From assembly GCF_003390375.1 (NCBI RefSeq), contig NZ_QUOT01000001.1, forward strand, positions 992,001-1,056,000: 64,000 nt of DNA. The letters are read 5' to 3'. Shown here piece by piece: positions 26,449 through 35,916 of this stretch. The notes beneath the pieces were generated by a model. That model was not told where the DNA came from. It worked only from the letters and a program-made list of their open reading frames with translations, and ran no database searches. The translations under genes were made by a program, and so were the position numbers. The DNA is from Thalassotalea euphylliae (lineage in GTDB: Bacteria; Pseudomonadota; Gammaproteobacteria; Enterobacterales; Alteromonadaceae). The stretch's first letter is position 1. Each line of letters begins with the position of its first letter.

Positions 26449-26546
26449 TATCGAGTGGCGAAATTGGTAGACGCGCTGGCCTATGCTGAAGAAAAAGGGT
26501 TCCAGTGCCGCGAGGCGTGAGAGTTCAAGTCTCTCCTCCCGTACCA
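26449..26546 (+). pseudogene. Chimeric tRNA-Leu pseudogene with an enlarged anticodon loop
   Basis: The 3' half (variable arm, T arm, CCA) equals the Leu(TAG) genes. The 5' acceptor strand is replaced (TATCGAG, only about 3 of 7 bases pair with CTCCCGT). The D arm reads GTGGCGAAATTGG instead of GTGGCGGAATTGG. The 7-nt anticodon loop has become about 20 nt (CTATGCTGAAGAAAAAGGGT). It cannot fold as a normal tRNA. It looks like a recombination joint between the duplicated Leu 3' half and another Leu-like 5' half. Confidence 0.85.
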
Positions 26547-26595
26547 TTGAAAACTAGTAATATCGTTCAGATATTACAAATCATCTCAACATGAT

Positions 26596-26670
26596 TGGGG
26601 TATAGCCAAGCGGTAAGGCAGCGGGTTTTGATCCCGTCATTCTCAGGTTCAAATCCTGATACCCCAGCCA
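26596..26670 (+). tRNA. tRNA-Gln(TTG)
   Basis: 75 nt with encoded CCA. Last gene of the array; it and its flanks duplicate the 26234 copy. Confidence 0.95.
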
Positions 26671-27049
26671 ACTTTCTCTACATGCTTTCCAGTACTTAAA
26701 TTCAAAAAAATTACTCAGTTAGATAATTGTTAAAATTTAACCCTATAGCTATGTTCAGTTATTTTTGAACTATCTGCTTTGATATTTACAAACAAATTGC
26801 TACTTGTAACTGTGATCTCATTGAGTTTTACGAAAAAGAATCGCAGTGTACGCGATTAAGCCTCAGATTCCCTATTTAAGAATAAAGCTTTATTAACGCT
26901 TCTTAGTCAGAAAGGACAATTTGATATGACTATAGGCAGTTTGTTTGGATGGCGAGAGAAGAAATGCCGTTAAATACTTTTTATTAAAGATGTTTTAACG
27001 ACAAAGCACCTAATTAAAGATAGAGTTGAATAAATTAAAGGGCTTTAGG
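26671..27049. other. Intergenic region after the tRNA array
   Basis: About 380 bp. The first ~60 bp repeat the sequence after the Gln gene at 26234; the rest is AT-rich with no gene or clear terminator that I can see. Confidence 0.5.
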
Positions 27050-28219
27050 TTAAAGCCCACAAGCATACGCTAATACTTTGTTTTTAATCACAGGCGTAAC
27101 ACGCTGCGCCGCAAATAAGCCAATATTTCGAACCGCTTTTAAAACTGGTGAGTCATTAGAGAAAGTAGCGTATAGGCCGTCCATTGCCGACATCATTAAT
27201 AAATTGTCTCTTCTGCGCATTTTTTCATAACGATTCAATACACTTGAAGCATGCCAGCTAGTGCCATTTGCAATAGCATCTGCAATCGCGTTACGAAGCG
27301 CGAGCACATCTTTAAAACCAAGATTCACGCCCTGCCCCGCTAATGGGTTAATTGTATGGGCGGCATCTCCTAGTAAGACAATATTACCTTGCACATATTT
27401 ATTTGCATGTTGTCTGGTTAATGGAAAGTAGCCTTTATCAACAACTTCAACTTTACCGAGCTTCTCTGGGAAGTATTGTGAAATTTGCGCGGTTAGTTCT
27501 TCATTATTAAGTTGTGCTAATTGTTTTATGCGGTCTCTATCCTCATACCATACTAAAGAGGCATTGTGCCCTGGCATTGGCAGCATGGCTAATGGTCCAG
27601 ATGGCGTAAACCGTTGCCAGGTGATGTCTTGTTGAGACAGCTCAGTTTTCACATTTATCAACATTGCTGATTGCTGGTAATTCCAACCAGTACAGCCTAT
27701 TCTTGCTTGTTTTCTAACAAACGAATTAGCGCCATCGGCAGCTACCACTAACCGCGCGATAAAATTCTCCTGCGTAGTTTCTACCAAAACACTATCGACT
27801 TGCTGATTAATATTAGTTATTGGTTGCCCCAAAACTAACTTAATTCCCTGATGTTGCTCCACTTGCTGCCATAGTGAGAGTTGAATTAATCGATTCTCTA
27901 CGATATGACCAAGATGCGGTTGATTAATCGCGTCGGCATTGAACTCTGCATAAGCAAGTTCTGACTCCCAAACCCCCAACCGACGATAAGGGCAAGCACG
28001 CCATTGCAGTATTTGTTGCCATGCGCCTAAGTCTTTAAGTAAGTTTTCAGAGGCTACCGATATCGCCGAAACGCGCAAATCGAAAGCTTGTTCATGAGAA
28101 AATTCTTGTGGCTGATGTTGCTCAAACACTACGACCTTGAGGCCAAGCTCAGCAAGAGATAACGCAGTAGCAGCACCAATCATACCGCCACCAACAATAA
28201 GTACATCGTACTGTTGCAT
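27050..28219 (-). CDS. ubiF: Ubiquinone-biosynthesis FAD monooxygenase, UbiF type
   Basis: The 389-aa flavoprotein hydroxylates a demethoxy-ubiquinone precursor at C6 of the ring. It shows the FAD-binding N-terminal VLIVGGGMIGAATALSLAE, the mid motif VVAADGANSFVRKQA (DG motif), and LLGDAAHTINPLAGQGVNLG (second FAD motif). DLRVSAISVASENLL and ACPYRRLGVWE match E. coli UbiF rather than UbiH or UbiI. Its place beside a Met/Leu/Gln tRNA array and near miaB is the same as in E. coli, which supports UbiF. It is read towards the tRNA array. Confidence 0.93.
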   Translation of the reverse strand: MQQYDVLIVGGGMIGAATALSLAELGLKVVVFEQHQPQEFSHEQAFDLRVSAISVASENLLKDLGAWQQILQWRACPYRRLGVWESELAYAEFNADAINQPHLGHIVENRLIQLSLWQQVEQHQGIKLVLGQPITNINQQVDSVLVETTQENFIARLVVAADGANSFVRKQARIGCTGWNYQQSAMLINVKTELSQQDITWQRFTPSGPLAMLPMPGHNASLVWYEDRDRIKQLAQLNNEELTAQISQYFPEKLGKVEVVDKGYFPLTRQHANKYVQGNIVLLGDAAHTINPLAGQGVNLGFKDVLALRNAIADAIANGTSWHASSVLNRYEKMRRRDNLLMMSAMDGLYATFSNDSPVLKAVRNIGLFAAQRVTPVIKNKVLAYACGL

Positions 28220-28424
28220 AATTTAGTTTTAATTAACTTAGAAAAATCGTGTTTAGTTTAAAAGGTATTAACGATCTTGGCGAGTACCATCACAGTACTG
28301 AAAGCGCTTTTTATTTGATAAGTATCAATATTTAACACTCCATGCGAGTTATCTCTTCAAGAATTGAAATTAACGATTATACTCAAGTTGGCAATTCTGC
28401 CATTCCAATAATTAAGGAAAGATT

Positions 28425-28874
28425 ATGTCTGCATTAAAAGAAGAAAAAATTGTCGCTCCGGATATTAAACTCGTATACGACCTAACAGAGAAACCAAATC
28501 TTACTAATTTACAAGCCAAGCCTGATCGTGCTGTGCTTGCTAACATGCGGCTTGATTTAGTGTTACCAGAAGATAACATCATGACCGTTGATATAGATTT
28601 TGACACCACAAGTGGCTACCATGGTAATACGATGATGGTAATGGATGACTTTGGTGTCGAAATGCTAGCAACAGCATTTGCAGTGAAGTATGGACAAGAA
28701 CAAGCTGACGTTGTTACAAAAGCTTGGCAACAAAAACAACAACAAGATGATCCAAGAAAACCAACTTATTTACTGGTGCAAAAGCCTGAGTCTGAAGGCG
28801 CTTTACCAAAAGTCTATGCGATTTGCGGTACGAAAAAGCATGAAAACGACATTGCGCCGGACAGTATTATCTAA
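28425..28874 (+). CDS. Protein of unknown function, 149 aa
   Basis: Soluble, no signal peptide, slightly acidic; AAGGA precedes the ATG. The middle, LDLVLPEDNIMTVDIDFDTT, and DDFGVEMLATAFAVKYG look like an alternating strand-helix domain; the C-terminal part is Gln/Lys-rich (TKAWQQKQQQDDP) and ends GTKKHENDIAPDSII. Family not recognised. It lies in the interval between ubiF and miaB, which are neighbours in E. coli, and is followed closely by the sensor-like gene. Confidence 0.65.
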   Translation: MSALKEEKIVAPDIKLVYDLTEKPNLTNLQAKPDRAVLANMRLDLVLPEDNIMTVDIDFDTTSGYHGNTMMVMDDFGVEMLATAFAVKYGQEQADVVTKAWQQKQQQDDPRKPTYLLVQKPESEGALPKVYAICGTKKHENDIAPDSII

Positions 28875-28887
28875 TTTTCCACAAGCT

Positions 28888-31644
28888 ATGTGGCAGCGCT
28901 TGCTGCCACTTTCACTATTGCCTATTTTCGTATCTTTACTTTTCCCATCAACTGCGAATGCCCAAGTAGACAACCTAGCAAAGGTTTATAGTATAACCCA
29001 AGACAGTAACGGCTTTGTTTGGCTAGCTGGACATCAAGGCTTAACGCGATTCGATGGCACCAACAGCATAACTTTTTCCGCCAACGATCCTAACTGGCAA
29101 CTTCCCTTCACTTGGACACATGAAATAGAGCCACATGGTGAAAAGTTTATTGTTTCTTCAGAAAGCTTAGGCACATGGCTCTTCGACCCTAGCAATGGTC
29201 AGTTTGAGCAACTGAATATTAATACGGAGCGCTCAAGCCACTATCATAGTATCGAATTTAAAGGGAACTATTACATCTCATCTGGTAAGCGTGTATACAA
29301 ACATGACAGTAGCACTAGCTTAACCAAAGACATCTTCAAGGGAGCAGCACCAACACATTTAGTCAAAACGTCGAACCACCTATACATGGACGCTGGTTAT
29401 GAGGGTGCTTACATTCTAAAAGATGAGAAATTTAACCAATTAATTAGCGAGAAAGTAAATACGATCGCCGCGGTTGGCCAATACCTTATCGTAGTTACGC
29501 CCAACCAAATATACACGTATAACGGTGAGCAAGTTGTCGCCTCTATTCCCACAACTGCCGGTATTAATGGCATAGCGAAAGAGCACCATACAAATAACTT
29601 TTTTACCATTTCTAACGAAGGCGAAATCAAACGTTATAGAGCTGAGAACCTTACGGAACTGCCACATAACTACGAGCACGCAGATAAAGGACGTGTCAAA
29701 GCAGCCTATCATGATAGCTCTAAAGTCTTATGGCTGGCCTCTAACCTAGGTATACAAAGGCTTGTTGAAAGTTCTTTGCAAAATCATCCCGTGACTTTTG
29801 ATGTCGCTAATAACTCTAACGAGATATCCGTATTTTCAGGAGAGTTAGTTATTGGTAGTTATGGTCAAGGTTTGCATGCCTTTGACCCTAAATCGACTAT
29901 TTTTCCAGCCAACATTAACGAAGCATTTACGACCAGTGCAAAACGAGTCATGGATTTACAACCCGTCGGTGACGACCTGTTCATTGCGACATTTGATGGG
30001 CTTTGGCAGTTCAATGCTAAAAATGAAAGTCTAGCGCGTGTGCCATTTTCCAATAACAACAAACTACTGATAAAACTCGCATATCAAGATGGCCTACTTT
30101 ATTTAGGTAGTAACTCTGACGGTCTTTATATTTATGATATAGAAAAGCAAGCAATCATAGATCATGTCAATAAAGACAAAGGCTTAACATCAGTTGAAAT
30201 CATTGACATTCTCCCTTTTGACAATGGTGATGTATGGCTAGCGGGTACCAAAGGCATTTCAATCTACAATCGCTTTAGTAAGTACATTAACAATGTGCCA
30301 AATCTTGGCCCAAACAAAGTCATTTCACTCGAACATGCAAACGGCAAAATATTTGCCGGCACATTAGGAGACGGTATAAACATACTAGACCGTCAAGGGA
30401 CTTTACTATCTGTGATTGCTCAAGGTATTGAGTTTACCTATAGCTCAACAATTAAAAACAAAATTTGGATCGGCTCTGCGGTTGGCCTATACACAATAGA
30501 CCCAACCACTCATGAAGTTGCTCTAATTCCGACGACCGAAAAATATTCATTTTCTGATGCCGCACGCTTAGTTGGCGACTCAGTGTTTTATGCCCATTTT
30601 GGCGGTATATTAGAAGTCCCAATAGAGCAACGAAACACTTACAGCGCCGATGTTTATATTGGCAAAACAATTGTTTCTGGACGTCAGTATCTACAAAACC
30701 AGGAAATTAATATTTCATCTGCGAGTGACGTAGTGTCATTTGATTTGGTCAGTTTAGATTATCGTCCAGGCCAAGCAAAAAAATTCAAGTACAAGCTCAA
30801 TAATGGCGCCTGGAATCATATCAATGGTAACCAGCTAACGTTAACGGGGTTGGCATCAGGTCGCTACAACATTGAAATTATGGCGACCAATAGCTTAGGT
30901 CAGTGGAGCGAGAAACGAGCTTATGCCAATATTAATGTTGCTTACCCATGGTATTGGACACTGCAGGCTCGCATTGTATATGCCGTTACCTTAATTTGTC
31001 TTATTGCATTGTTTTCTTGGACGTTTTATTTACGAACGCAATCCATTCGAAAAATCTATTTGCTGCTCGAAACAGAAGTAAAGCGCAAAGGGAAAAGCGC
31101 ATTGTCAACACAACGAAACTTGCAATCAATCGTTACCTTGCTTCATGAAAACAAGCAAGAACAGGCAATTGAAATCGCCGAGCAATGTATCAGCCAATTT
31201 GCTAATGAAGAATCTGAAGAAACGCCAGACGCTCTTTACGGCAGTAATTTGAATATCGCGGTACCCTATTTCGCTGAATTTTTACATCGTAAATATCATG
31301 TGAAAATGACGTACGATTTGTATGCTAAAAACGAACAGTTGAGCTACGAGCTACAAGCCAATATTTATAAGCTAATATACGAAGCCGTAACATGCGCAAT
31401 ACTGCACGGTGACTCCAGTCACTTCCAATTAACGCTAAAAGAATTCAAAGATAAGCTTTGGCTAACCATCAGCGACGACGAAGACAGCTTTACTCATTTT
31501 AATAGCAAGGTTACGTTTAATATGTCGATGTATTACATTCGACAAATAGCTAATAAGTACAAGGCATCGGTTAACACCTTTGAGCCAAAAGACGATAAAG
31601 GCAGTCAAATTGTGATTAGCTTTCCGATGCGTCTTACTAGTTAA
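28888..31644 (+). CDS. Propeller/triple-tyrosine sensor protein with degenerate kinase-like C-terminus
   Basis: About 918 aa. The start is uncertain: ATG 28888 gives a neat signal peptide (MWQRLLPLSLLPIFVSLLF) just after the previous stop, ATG 28840 would overlap that gene, and neither has a good ribosome-binding site. The periplasmic part (~30-610) has two-component-propeller repeats (DSNGFVWLAGHQGLTRFDG; NGDVWLAGTKGISIYNR). A Y_Y_Y domain follows (FKYKLNNGAWNHI), then one membrane helix (~697-715). The ~200-residue cytoplasmic end resembles a HisKA_2/HATPase pair, but the phosphoacceptor His seems absent (QRNLQSIVTLL) and the N box reads EAVTCAILHG, without the usual Asn. No response regulator is adjacent. 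It may act as a non-catalytic sensor. Confidence 0.8.
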   Translation: MWQRLLPLSLLPIFVSLLFPSTANAQVDNLAKVYSITQDSNGFVWLAGHQGLTRFDGTNSITFSANDPNWQLPFTWTHEIEPHGEKFIVSSESLGTWLFDPSNGQFEQLNINTERSSHYHSIEFKGNYYISSGKRVYKHDSSTSLTKDIFKGAAPTHLVKTSNHLYMDAGYEGAYILKDEKFNQLISEKVNTIAAVGQYLIVVTPNQIYTYNGEQVVASIPTTAGINGIAKEHHTNNFFTISNEGEIKRYRAENLTELPHNYEHADKGRVKAAYHDSSKVLWLASNLGIQRLVESSLQNHPVTFDVANNSNEISVFSGELVIGSYGQGLHAFDPKSTIFPANINEAFTTSAKRVMDLQPVGDDLFIATFDGLWQFNAKNESLARVPFSNNNKLLIKLAYQDGLLYLGSNSDGLYIYDIEKQAIIDHVNKDKGLTSVEIIDILPFDNGDVWLAGTKGISIYNRFSKYINNVPNLGPNKVISLEHANGKIFAGTLGDGINILDRQGTLLSVIAQGIEFTYSSTIKNKIWIGSAVGLYTIDPTTHEVALIPTTEKYSFSDAARLVGDSVFYAHFGGILEVPIEQRNTYSADVYIGKTIVSGRQYLQNQEINISSASDVVSFDLVSLDYRPGQAKKFKYKLNNGAWNHINGNQLTLTGLASGRYNIEIMATNSLGQWSEKRAYANINVAYPWYWTLQARIVYAVTLICLIALFSWTFYLRTQSIRKIYLLLETEVKRKGKSALSTQRNLQSIVTLLHENKQEQAIEIAEQCISQFANEESEETPDALYGSNLNIAVPYFAEFLHRKYHVKMTYDLYAKNEQLSYELQANIYKLIYEAVTCAILHGDSSHFQLTLKEFKDKLWLTISDDEDSFTHFNSKVTFNMSMYYIRQIANKYKASVNTFEPKDDKGSQIVISFPMRLTS

Positions 31645-31781
31645 CATATAAGCAGCGACTAATCTCAGGGTCGCTGTTCAACACGAAAGCCTATTGCCCT
31701 AGAGCCCTTATAAAGAGTAAAATACGCGACCTTAAATTCTCCAGCAAAAACTGGAATCAATTTTCTTATGGGCACGTAGTT

Positions 31782-33236
31782 ATGAGTAAAAAGTTATATA
31801 TTAAAACCTGGGGCTGTCAAATGAACGAGTATGACTCGCAGAAAATGGCAGATTTACTGGATTCAACACACGGTTTCTCGTTAGCCGAAGAAGCAGAAGA
31901 CGCCGACGTGATATTACTCAACACCTGCTCTATCCGCGAAAAAGCGCAAGAAAAAGTATTTCACCAGTTAGGTCGCTGGAAGTTACTAAAAAATGACAAC
32001 CCAGATTTGATCATTGGCGTTGGCGGCTGTGTTGCCTCGCAAGAAGGCGATGCGATTCGTGAGCGTGCACCCTATGTAGATATGGTCTTTGGTCCACAAA
32101 CCCTTCACCGTTTACCAGAAATGATCCAACAAGTATCTGGCGAAAAAGCGCCAGTTGTTGATGTTAGCTTCCCAGAAATTGAAAAGTTTGACCGCCTACC
32201 TGAGCCAAAAGCAGAAGGCGCAAGTGCATTTGTTTCTATTATGGAAGGTTGTAGTAAGTACTGTACCTTCTGTGTTGTACCTTACACCCGTGGTGAAGAA
32301 GTTAGCCGTCCGTCAGATGACGTTTTATATGAAATCGCGCAATTAGCGGAACAAGGGGTTCGTGAAGTTAACCTATTGGGCCAAAACGTAAATGCTTACC
32401 GCGGTGAAAACCATGATGGTACTATCTGTCGCTTCTCTGAATTATTGCGTTTAGTGGCAACCATTGACGGTATTGACCGCATTCGCTATACAACCTCGCA
32501 TCCAGTAGAGTTTACTGACGATATTATTGAAGTTTACAAAGACGTACCTGAATTGGTTAGTCACCTGCATTTGCCAGTACAAAGTGGCTGTGACCGCATT
32601 TTAACGCAAATGAAGCGCGGTCATACTGCACTTGAATACAAATCGCAAATTCGCAAATTGCGTAAAGCGCGCCCTGACATTTGCATGTCATCTGACTTTA
32701 TCATTGGCTTCCCGGGTGAAACTGATTTTGATTTTGAACAGACGATGAACCTGATCAAAGATATCGATTTTGATTTAAGCTTTAGCTTTATCTATAGCGC
32801 TCGCCCAGGTACACCAGCTGCTGACTTACCTGACGATATCAGCGAAGAAACCAAGAAACAGCGCCTACAGATCTTGCAAGATCGCATTAGCCAGCAAGCA
32901 TTGCGCATTGCGCGCCAAATGTTAGGCACAGAACAACGTATTTTGGTTGAAGGTCCATCGAAGAAAAATCCAATGGAACTTCGTGGCCGTACCGAAAACA
33001 ACCGTATTGTGAACTTTGAAGCACCGCACCACGTAATTGGTCAGTTCGTTGATGTTGAAATTACTGACGTATACGCTAACTCATTGCGCGGTAAGCTGGT
33101 TCGTGAAGAAAAAGACATGGGTTTACGCATTGCGCATTCACCGTCTGATATCTTGGCCAACAGCCATCATGAAGCTAATGCGGCGGCAAGTACCAATGGC
33201 ACCGACGACTTAGGTGTTGGCACGTTTACGCCTTAG
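31782..33236 (+). CDS. miaB: tRNA-2-methylthio-N6-dimethylallyladenosine synthase MiaB
   Basis: The 484-aa radical-SAM methylthiotransferase acts on i6A37 of tRNAs that read UNN codons. The N-terminal domain has Cys in WGCQMNEYDS, LNTCSIREKA and GVGGCVASQ (auxiliary cluster); the radical-SAM motif is CSKYCTFC in FVSIMEGCSKYCTFCVVPY. GFPGETDFDFEQT and the C-terminal TRAM domain follow. Heads the conserved miaB-ybeZ-ybeY-ybeX-lnt order. A paralogue of rimO at the left edge. Confidence 0.97.
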   Translation: MSKKLYIKTWGCQMNEYDSQKMADLLDSTHGFSLAEEAEDADVILLNTCSIREKAQEKVFHQLGRWKLLKNDNPDLIIGVGGCVASQEGDAIRERAPYVDMVFGPQTLHRLPEMIQQVSGEKAPVVDVSFPEIEKFDRLPEPKAEGASAFVSIMEGCSKYCTFCVVPYTRGEEVSRPSDDVLYEIAQLAEQGVREVNLLGQNVNAYRGENHDGTICRFSELLRLVATIDGIDRIRYTTSHPVEFTDDIIEVYKDVPELVSHLHLPVQSGCDRILTQMKRGHTALEYKSQIRKLRKARPDICMSSDFIIGFPGETDFDFEQTMNLIKDIDFDLSFSFIYSARPGTPAADLPDDISEETKKQRLQILQDRISQQALRIARQMLGTEQRILVEGPSKKNPMELRGRTENNRIVNFEAPHHVIGQFVDVEITDVYANSLRGKLVREEKDMGLRIAHSPSDILANSHHEANAAASTNGTDDLGVGTFTP

Positions 33237-33248
33237 TAAGTATGCTAT

Positions 33249-33278
33249 CGGCATAAAAGCTTCTTTGCTTTTATGCCG
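33249..33278 (+). terminator. Hairpin after miaB
   Basis: A 12-bp stem, CGGCATAAAAGC and GCTTTTATGCCG, around a 6-nt loop, 12 bp after the miaB stop. The following T tract is weak (CACTTTATTT), so it may be a partial terminator or processing site inside the operon. Confidence 0.6.
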
Positions 33279-33349
33279 CACTTTATTTAGTTACAGGCTT
33301 TTCATCTTTAACACGCAAAGACAACACAAAAAGACAAACGGAAGATTTC

Positions 33350-34525
33350 TTGAGCACAGATAACAGCACCTTGCTAACCTTAGAGCCCGTCGACAATGCC
33401 CGTCAGGCAAACCTTTGTGGCCCACTAGACGATAACTTAAAAACCATTGAACGCCGCCTTGGTGTAGAAATTAGCTATCGTGGCAACGAGTTTAAAATTG
33501 TCGGCAGTCCATCCAACACGGAAGCGGTTTGTGACTTGCTCAAAGAGTTGTACGTCGAAACTGAAACCGTTAAAGGCAAGATGAAAACCATAACTGCTGA
33601 GATGGTGCATTTAGGCATTCTTAACGCCAATGTGTTAGAGCAAGCGCCTAGTAAGGTTGATGTCGACTATGAAAAAATGGTCACCATCAAAACTAAGCGC
33701 GGTATTGTGAAGCCGCGTAACCTGAATCAATCAGCCTATGTGCAAAATGTCATTACCCACGATATCAGCTTTGGTATTGGTCCAGCAGGTACGGGTAAAA
33801 CATACTTAGCGGTTGCCTGTGCGGTAGATGCGCTAGAACGCCAAGAAATTCGTCGTATATTGCTAACACGCCCAGCGGTTGAAGCCGGTGAAAAATTAGG
33901 TTTCTTACCAGGTGATTTATCACAGAAGGTCGACCCTTACTTGCGCCCACTTTACGATGCCTTGTTTGAAATGCTTGGCTTTGAAAAAGTCGAAAAGCTG
34001 ATTGAGCGCAATGTTATTGAGATCGCACCACTGGCATACATGCGCGGCCGTACATTAAACGATGCTTTTATTATTCTGGATGAAAGCCAGAACACGACGG
34101 TTGAGCAAATGAAAATGTTCCTAACCCGTATTGGCTTTAATTCGCGCGCGGTGATCACCGGTGACATTACCCAAGTTGATTTACCACGAGGGCAAAAATC
34201 AGGTTTACGCCATGCCATTGAGGTATTGCCAAACATTCCAGGTATTAGCTTTAACTTTTTCCAATCAAAAGATGTTGTCCGCCACCCTGTGGTTGCACGT
34301 ATCGTTGAAGCTTACGACGCCCATGACACTAAAATGGCCAAGTTAAAGGCAGAGCGCAAAGCCCAAGAAAGTGCGCAAAAGCAAGCAGAATTAGCCGTAC
34401 AAGCCACGGCAGCGAATATTGTTACTGCAGCTCAAGAAAACACGCAGCAAAGCGCTAGCAAAGTACAAGAGAGCAAAGAACGGCCAAACACAGAGCAAAA
34501 GACCTCTAATGACGATAACACTTGA
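33350..34525 (+). CDS. ybeZ: PhoH-like ATPase (YbeZ)
   Basis: The 391-aa P-loop ATPase is a predicted RNA helicase-like partner of the endoribonuclease YbeY. Starts at TTG with GGAAG six bases upstream. The N-terminal ~110 residues are a KH-like domain; Walker A is GPAGTGKTYLAVA, then LTRPAVEAGEKLGFLPGD and ILDESQNTT (Walker B). The tail after ~330 is Gln/Ala/Lys-rich and unstructured. Its 3' end overlaps ybeY by 17 nt. Confidence 0.95.
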   Translation: MSTDNSTLLTLEPVDNARQANLCGPLDDNLKTIERRLGVEISYRGNEFKIVGSPSNTEAVCDLLKELYVETETVKGKMKTITAEMVHLGILNANVLEQAPSKVDVDYEKMVTIKTKRGIVKPRNLNQSAYVQNVITHDISFGIGPAGTGKTYLAVACAVDALERQEIRRILLTRPAVEAGEKLGFLPGDLSQKVDPYLRPLYDALFEMLGFEKVEKLIERNVIEIAPLAYMRGRTLNDAFIILDESQNTTVEQMKMFLTRIGFNSRAVITGDITQVDLPRGQKSGLRHAIEVLPNIPGISFNFFQSKDVVRHPVVARIVEAYDAHDTKMAKLKAERKAQESAQKQAELAVQATAANIVTAAQENTQQSASKVQESKERPNTEQKTSNDDNT

Positions 34526-34991
34526 TATTCAGCGAGCCGTTGAAGCGGATGTAACCGCAGGCCTAGTTGAAAATGACCAACTGCCAAGTAATGAAGACTT
34601 TCAGCGCTGGGCAGAAGCTGCACTGCTGCAATACGACAAGCCATTTGAACTTACCATACGCTTAGTCGATGCGGCTGAAAGTCAGTCGCTCAACCATACC
34701 TATCGCGATAAAGACAAACCAACCAATGTGCTGTCATTTCCATTTGAAGTACCAGAAGGCATTGAAATGGACTTGCTCGGCGATCTGGTTATTTGCGCGC
34801 AAGTGGTTGAAAACGAAGCAAAGGAACAAAATAAAACCCGTGCAGCCCACTGGGCACATATGACCATTCACGGATGCTTGCATTTACTTGGCTTTGATCA
34901 TATAAGTGATGACGAGGCGGAAGAAATGGAAGCCTTAGAAATAGACATTCTAAAAAATCTTGGGTTTAATAACCCCTACGAATTAACATAG
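34509..34991 (+). CDS. ybeY: Endoribonuclease / rRNA maturation factor YbeY
   Basis: 160-aa single-strand endoribonuclease used in 16S rRNA 3' maturation and ribosome quality control. The zinc motif H-x3-H-x5-H is clear in HGCLHLLGFDH; NHTYRDKDKPTNVLSFPFE is the family signature. Start is the ATG at 34509 inside the end of ybeZ; the in-frame extension upstream is only the other frame of the ybeZ tail. Confidence 0.96.
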   Translation: MTITLDIQRAVEADVTAGLVENDQLPSNEDFQRWAEAALLQYDKPFELTIRLVDAAESQSLNHTYRDKDKPTNVLSFPFEVPEGIEMDLLGDLVICAQVVENEAKEQNKTRAAHWAHMTIHGCLHLLGFDHISDDEAEEMEALEIDILKNLGFNNPYELT

Positions 34992-35007
34992 GAAACTAAA
35001 CAGCTCT

Positions 35008-35886
35008 ATGAGCGAAGACAACCCCCATTCTAGCAACGGCTCTGCAAGTAAATCATTTCTCGACAAAATAGTTCAAGCATTTACTGGAGAGCCGCAAAAT
35101 AAAGAAGAACTCGTTGATGTGATAAATGACGCAGAAGATCGCGAGTTAATCAAACCAGAAACCAAGCAAATGATTGAGGGGGTTCTGGAAGTTTCCGAAA
35201 TGCGTGTCCGTGAGATCATGATCCCACGCTCGCAAATTGTCTCATTAGACATTAACCAGCCACTGGCTGATTTCCTACCTATTATCTTAGAGTCGGCGCA
35301 CTCGCGTTTTCCTGTAGTTAACGACGATATTGACCACGTAGAAGGTATTCTGCTGGCGAAAGACTTGCTTGCTCATGCGTTCAAGGAAAATGGTGATAAC
35401 TTTACGTTAAGCGATTTAATTCGCCCAGCCATGATTATTCCAGAGAGTAAGAAGGTTGAATCGCTACTCAAAGAATTCCGCGCTAAACGCTACCATATGG
35501 CGATTGTCGTTGATGAATACGGCGGAGTTTCTGGGTTAGTTACCATTGAAGATATTCTGGAATTAATCGTTGGTGAAATTGAAGATGAAACCGACGACGA
35601 GTTGGAAGAAGAAATCAAACACTTGGCCGGTAACGTTTATCAAGTAAAAGCGTTAACGGATTTAGAAGATTTCGACGATTACTTTAACTGTGAGTTTGAT
35701 GAAGCGGATTCAGATACTATCGGCGGTATCGTCTTACATCAATTTGGCCATATGCCACAAAAAGGCGAAGAAGTGGCAATTGGCAACTGGGCATTTAAAG
35801 TGGTGTCTGCCGACAGCCGTCGCCTACAGGTATTGCAAGTTACCGTTCCAAAAGATCACGAAGTGAATGGTAAAGTCGCCGACTAG
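35008..35886 (+). CDS. ybeX: CorC/YbeX family CBS-domain protein
   Basis: 292 aa, cytoplasmic. An N-terminal low-complexity region is followed by two CBS domains (VREIMIPRSQIVSLD; RYHMAIVVDEYGGVSGLVT), which bind adenine nucleotides, and the CorC_HlyC domain (DDYFNCEFDEADSDTIGG) at the C-terminus. Linked to Mg/Co export and ribosome maturation in E. coli. Between ybeY and lnt, 16 and 30 bp spacing. Confidence 0.94.
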   Translation: MSEDNPHSSNGSASKSFLDKIVQAFTGEPQNKEELVDVINDAEDRELIKPETKQMIEGVLEVSEMRVREIMIPRSQIVSLDINQPLADFLPIILESAHSRFPVVNDDIDHVEGILLAKDLLAHAFKENGDNFTLSDLIRPAMIIPESKKVESLLKEFRAKRYHMAIVVDEYGGVSGLVTIEDILELIVGEIEDETDDELEEEIKHLAGNVYQVKALTDLEDFDDYFNCEFDEADSDTIGGIVLHQFGHMPQKGEEVAIGNWAFKVVSADSRRLQVLQVTVPKDHEVNGKVAD

Positions 35887-35916
35887 CACCTTGTTTATCT
35901 TACCTGTTACCTATCC

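Noticed and set aside
26930..26980. 15-codon frame after the tRNA array preceded by AAAGGA
   Set aside because: Too short and without any supporting context.
34419..34508. 30-residue N-terminal extension of YbeY
   Set aside because: It is the other frame of the YbeZ low-complexity tail; YbeY proteins begin at the ATG at 34509.
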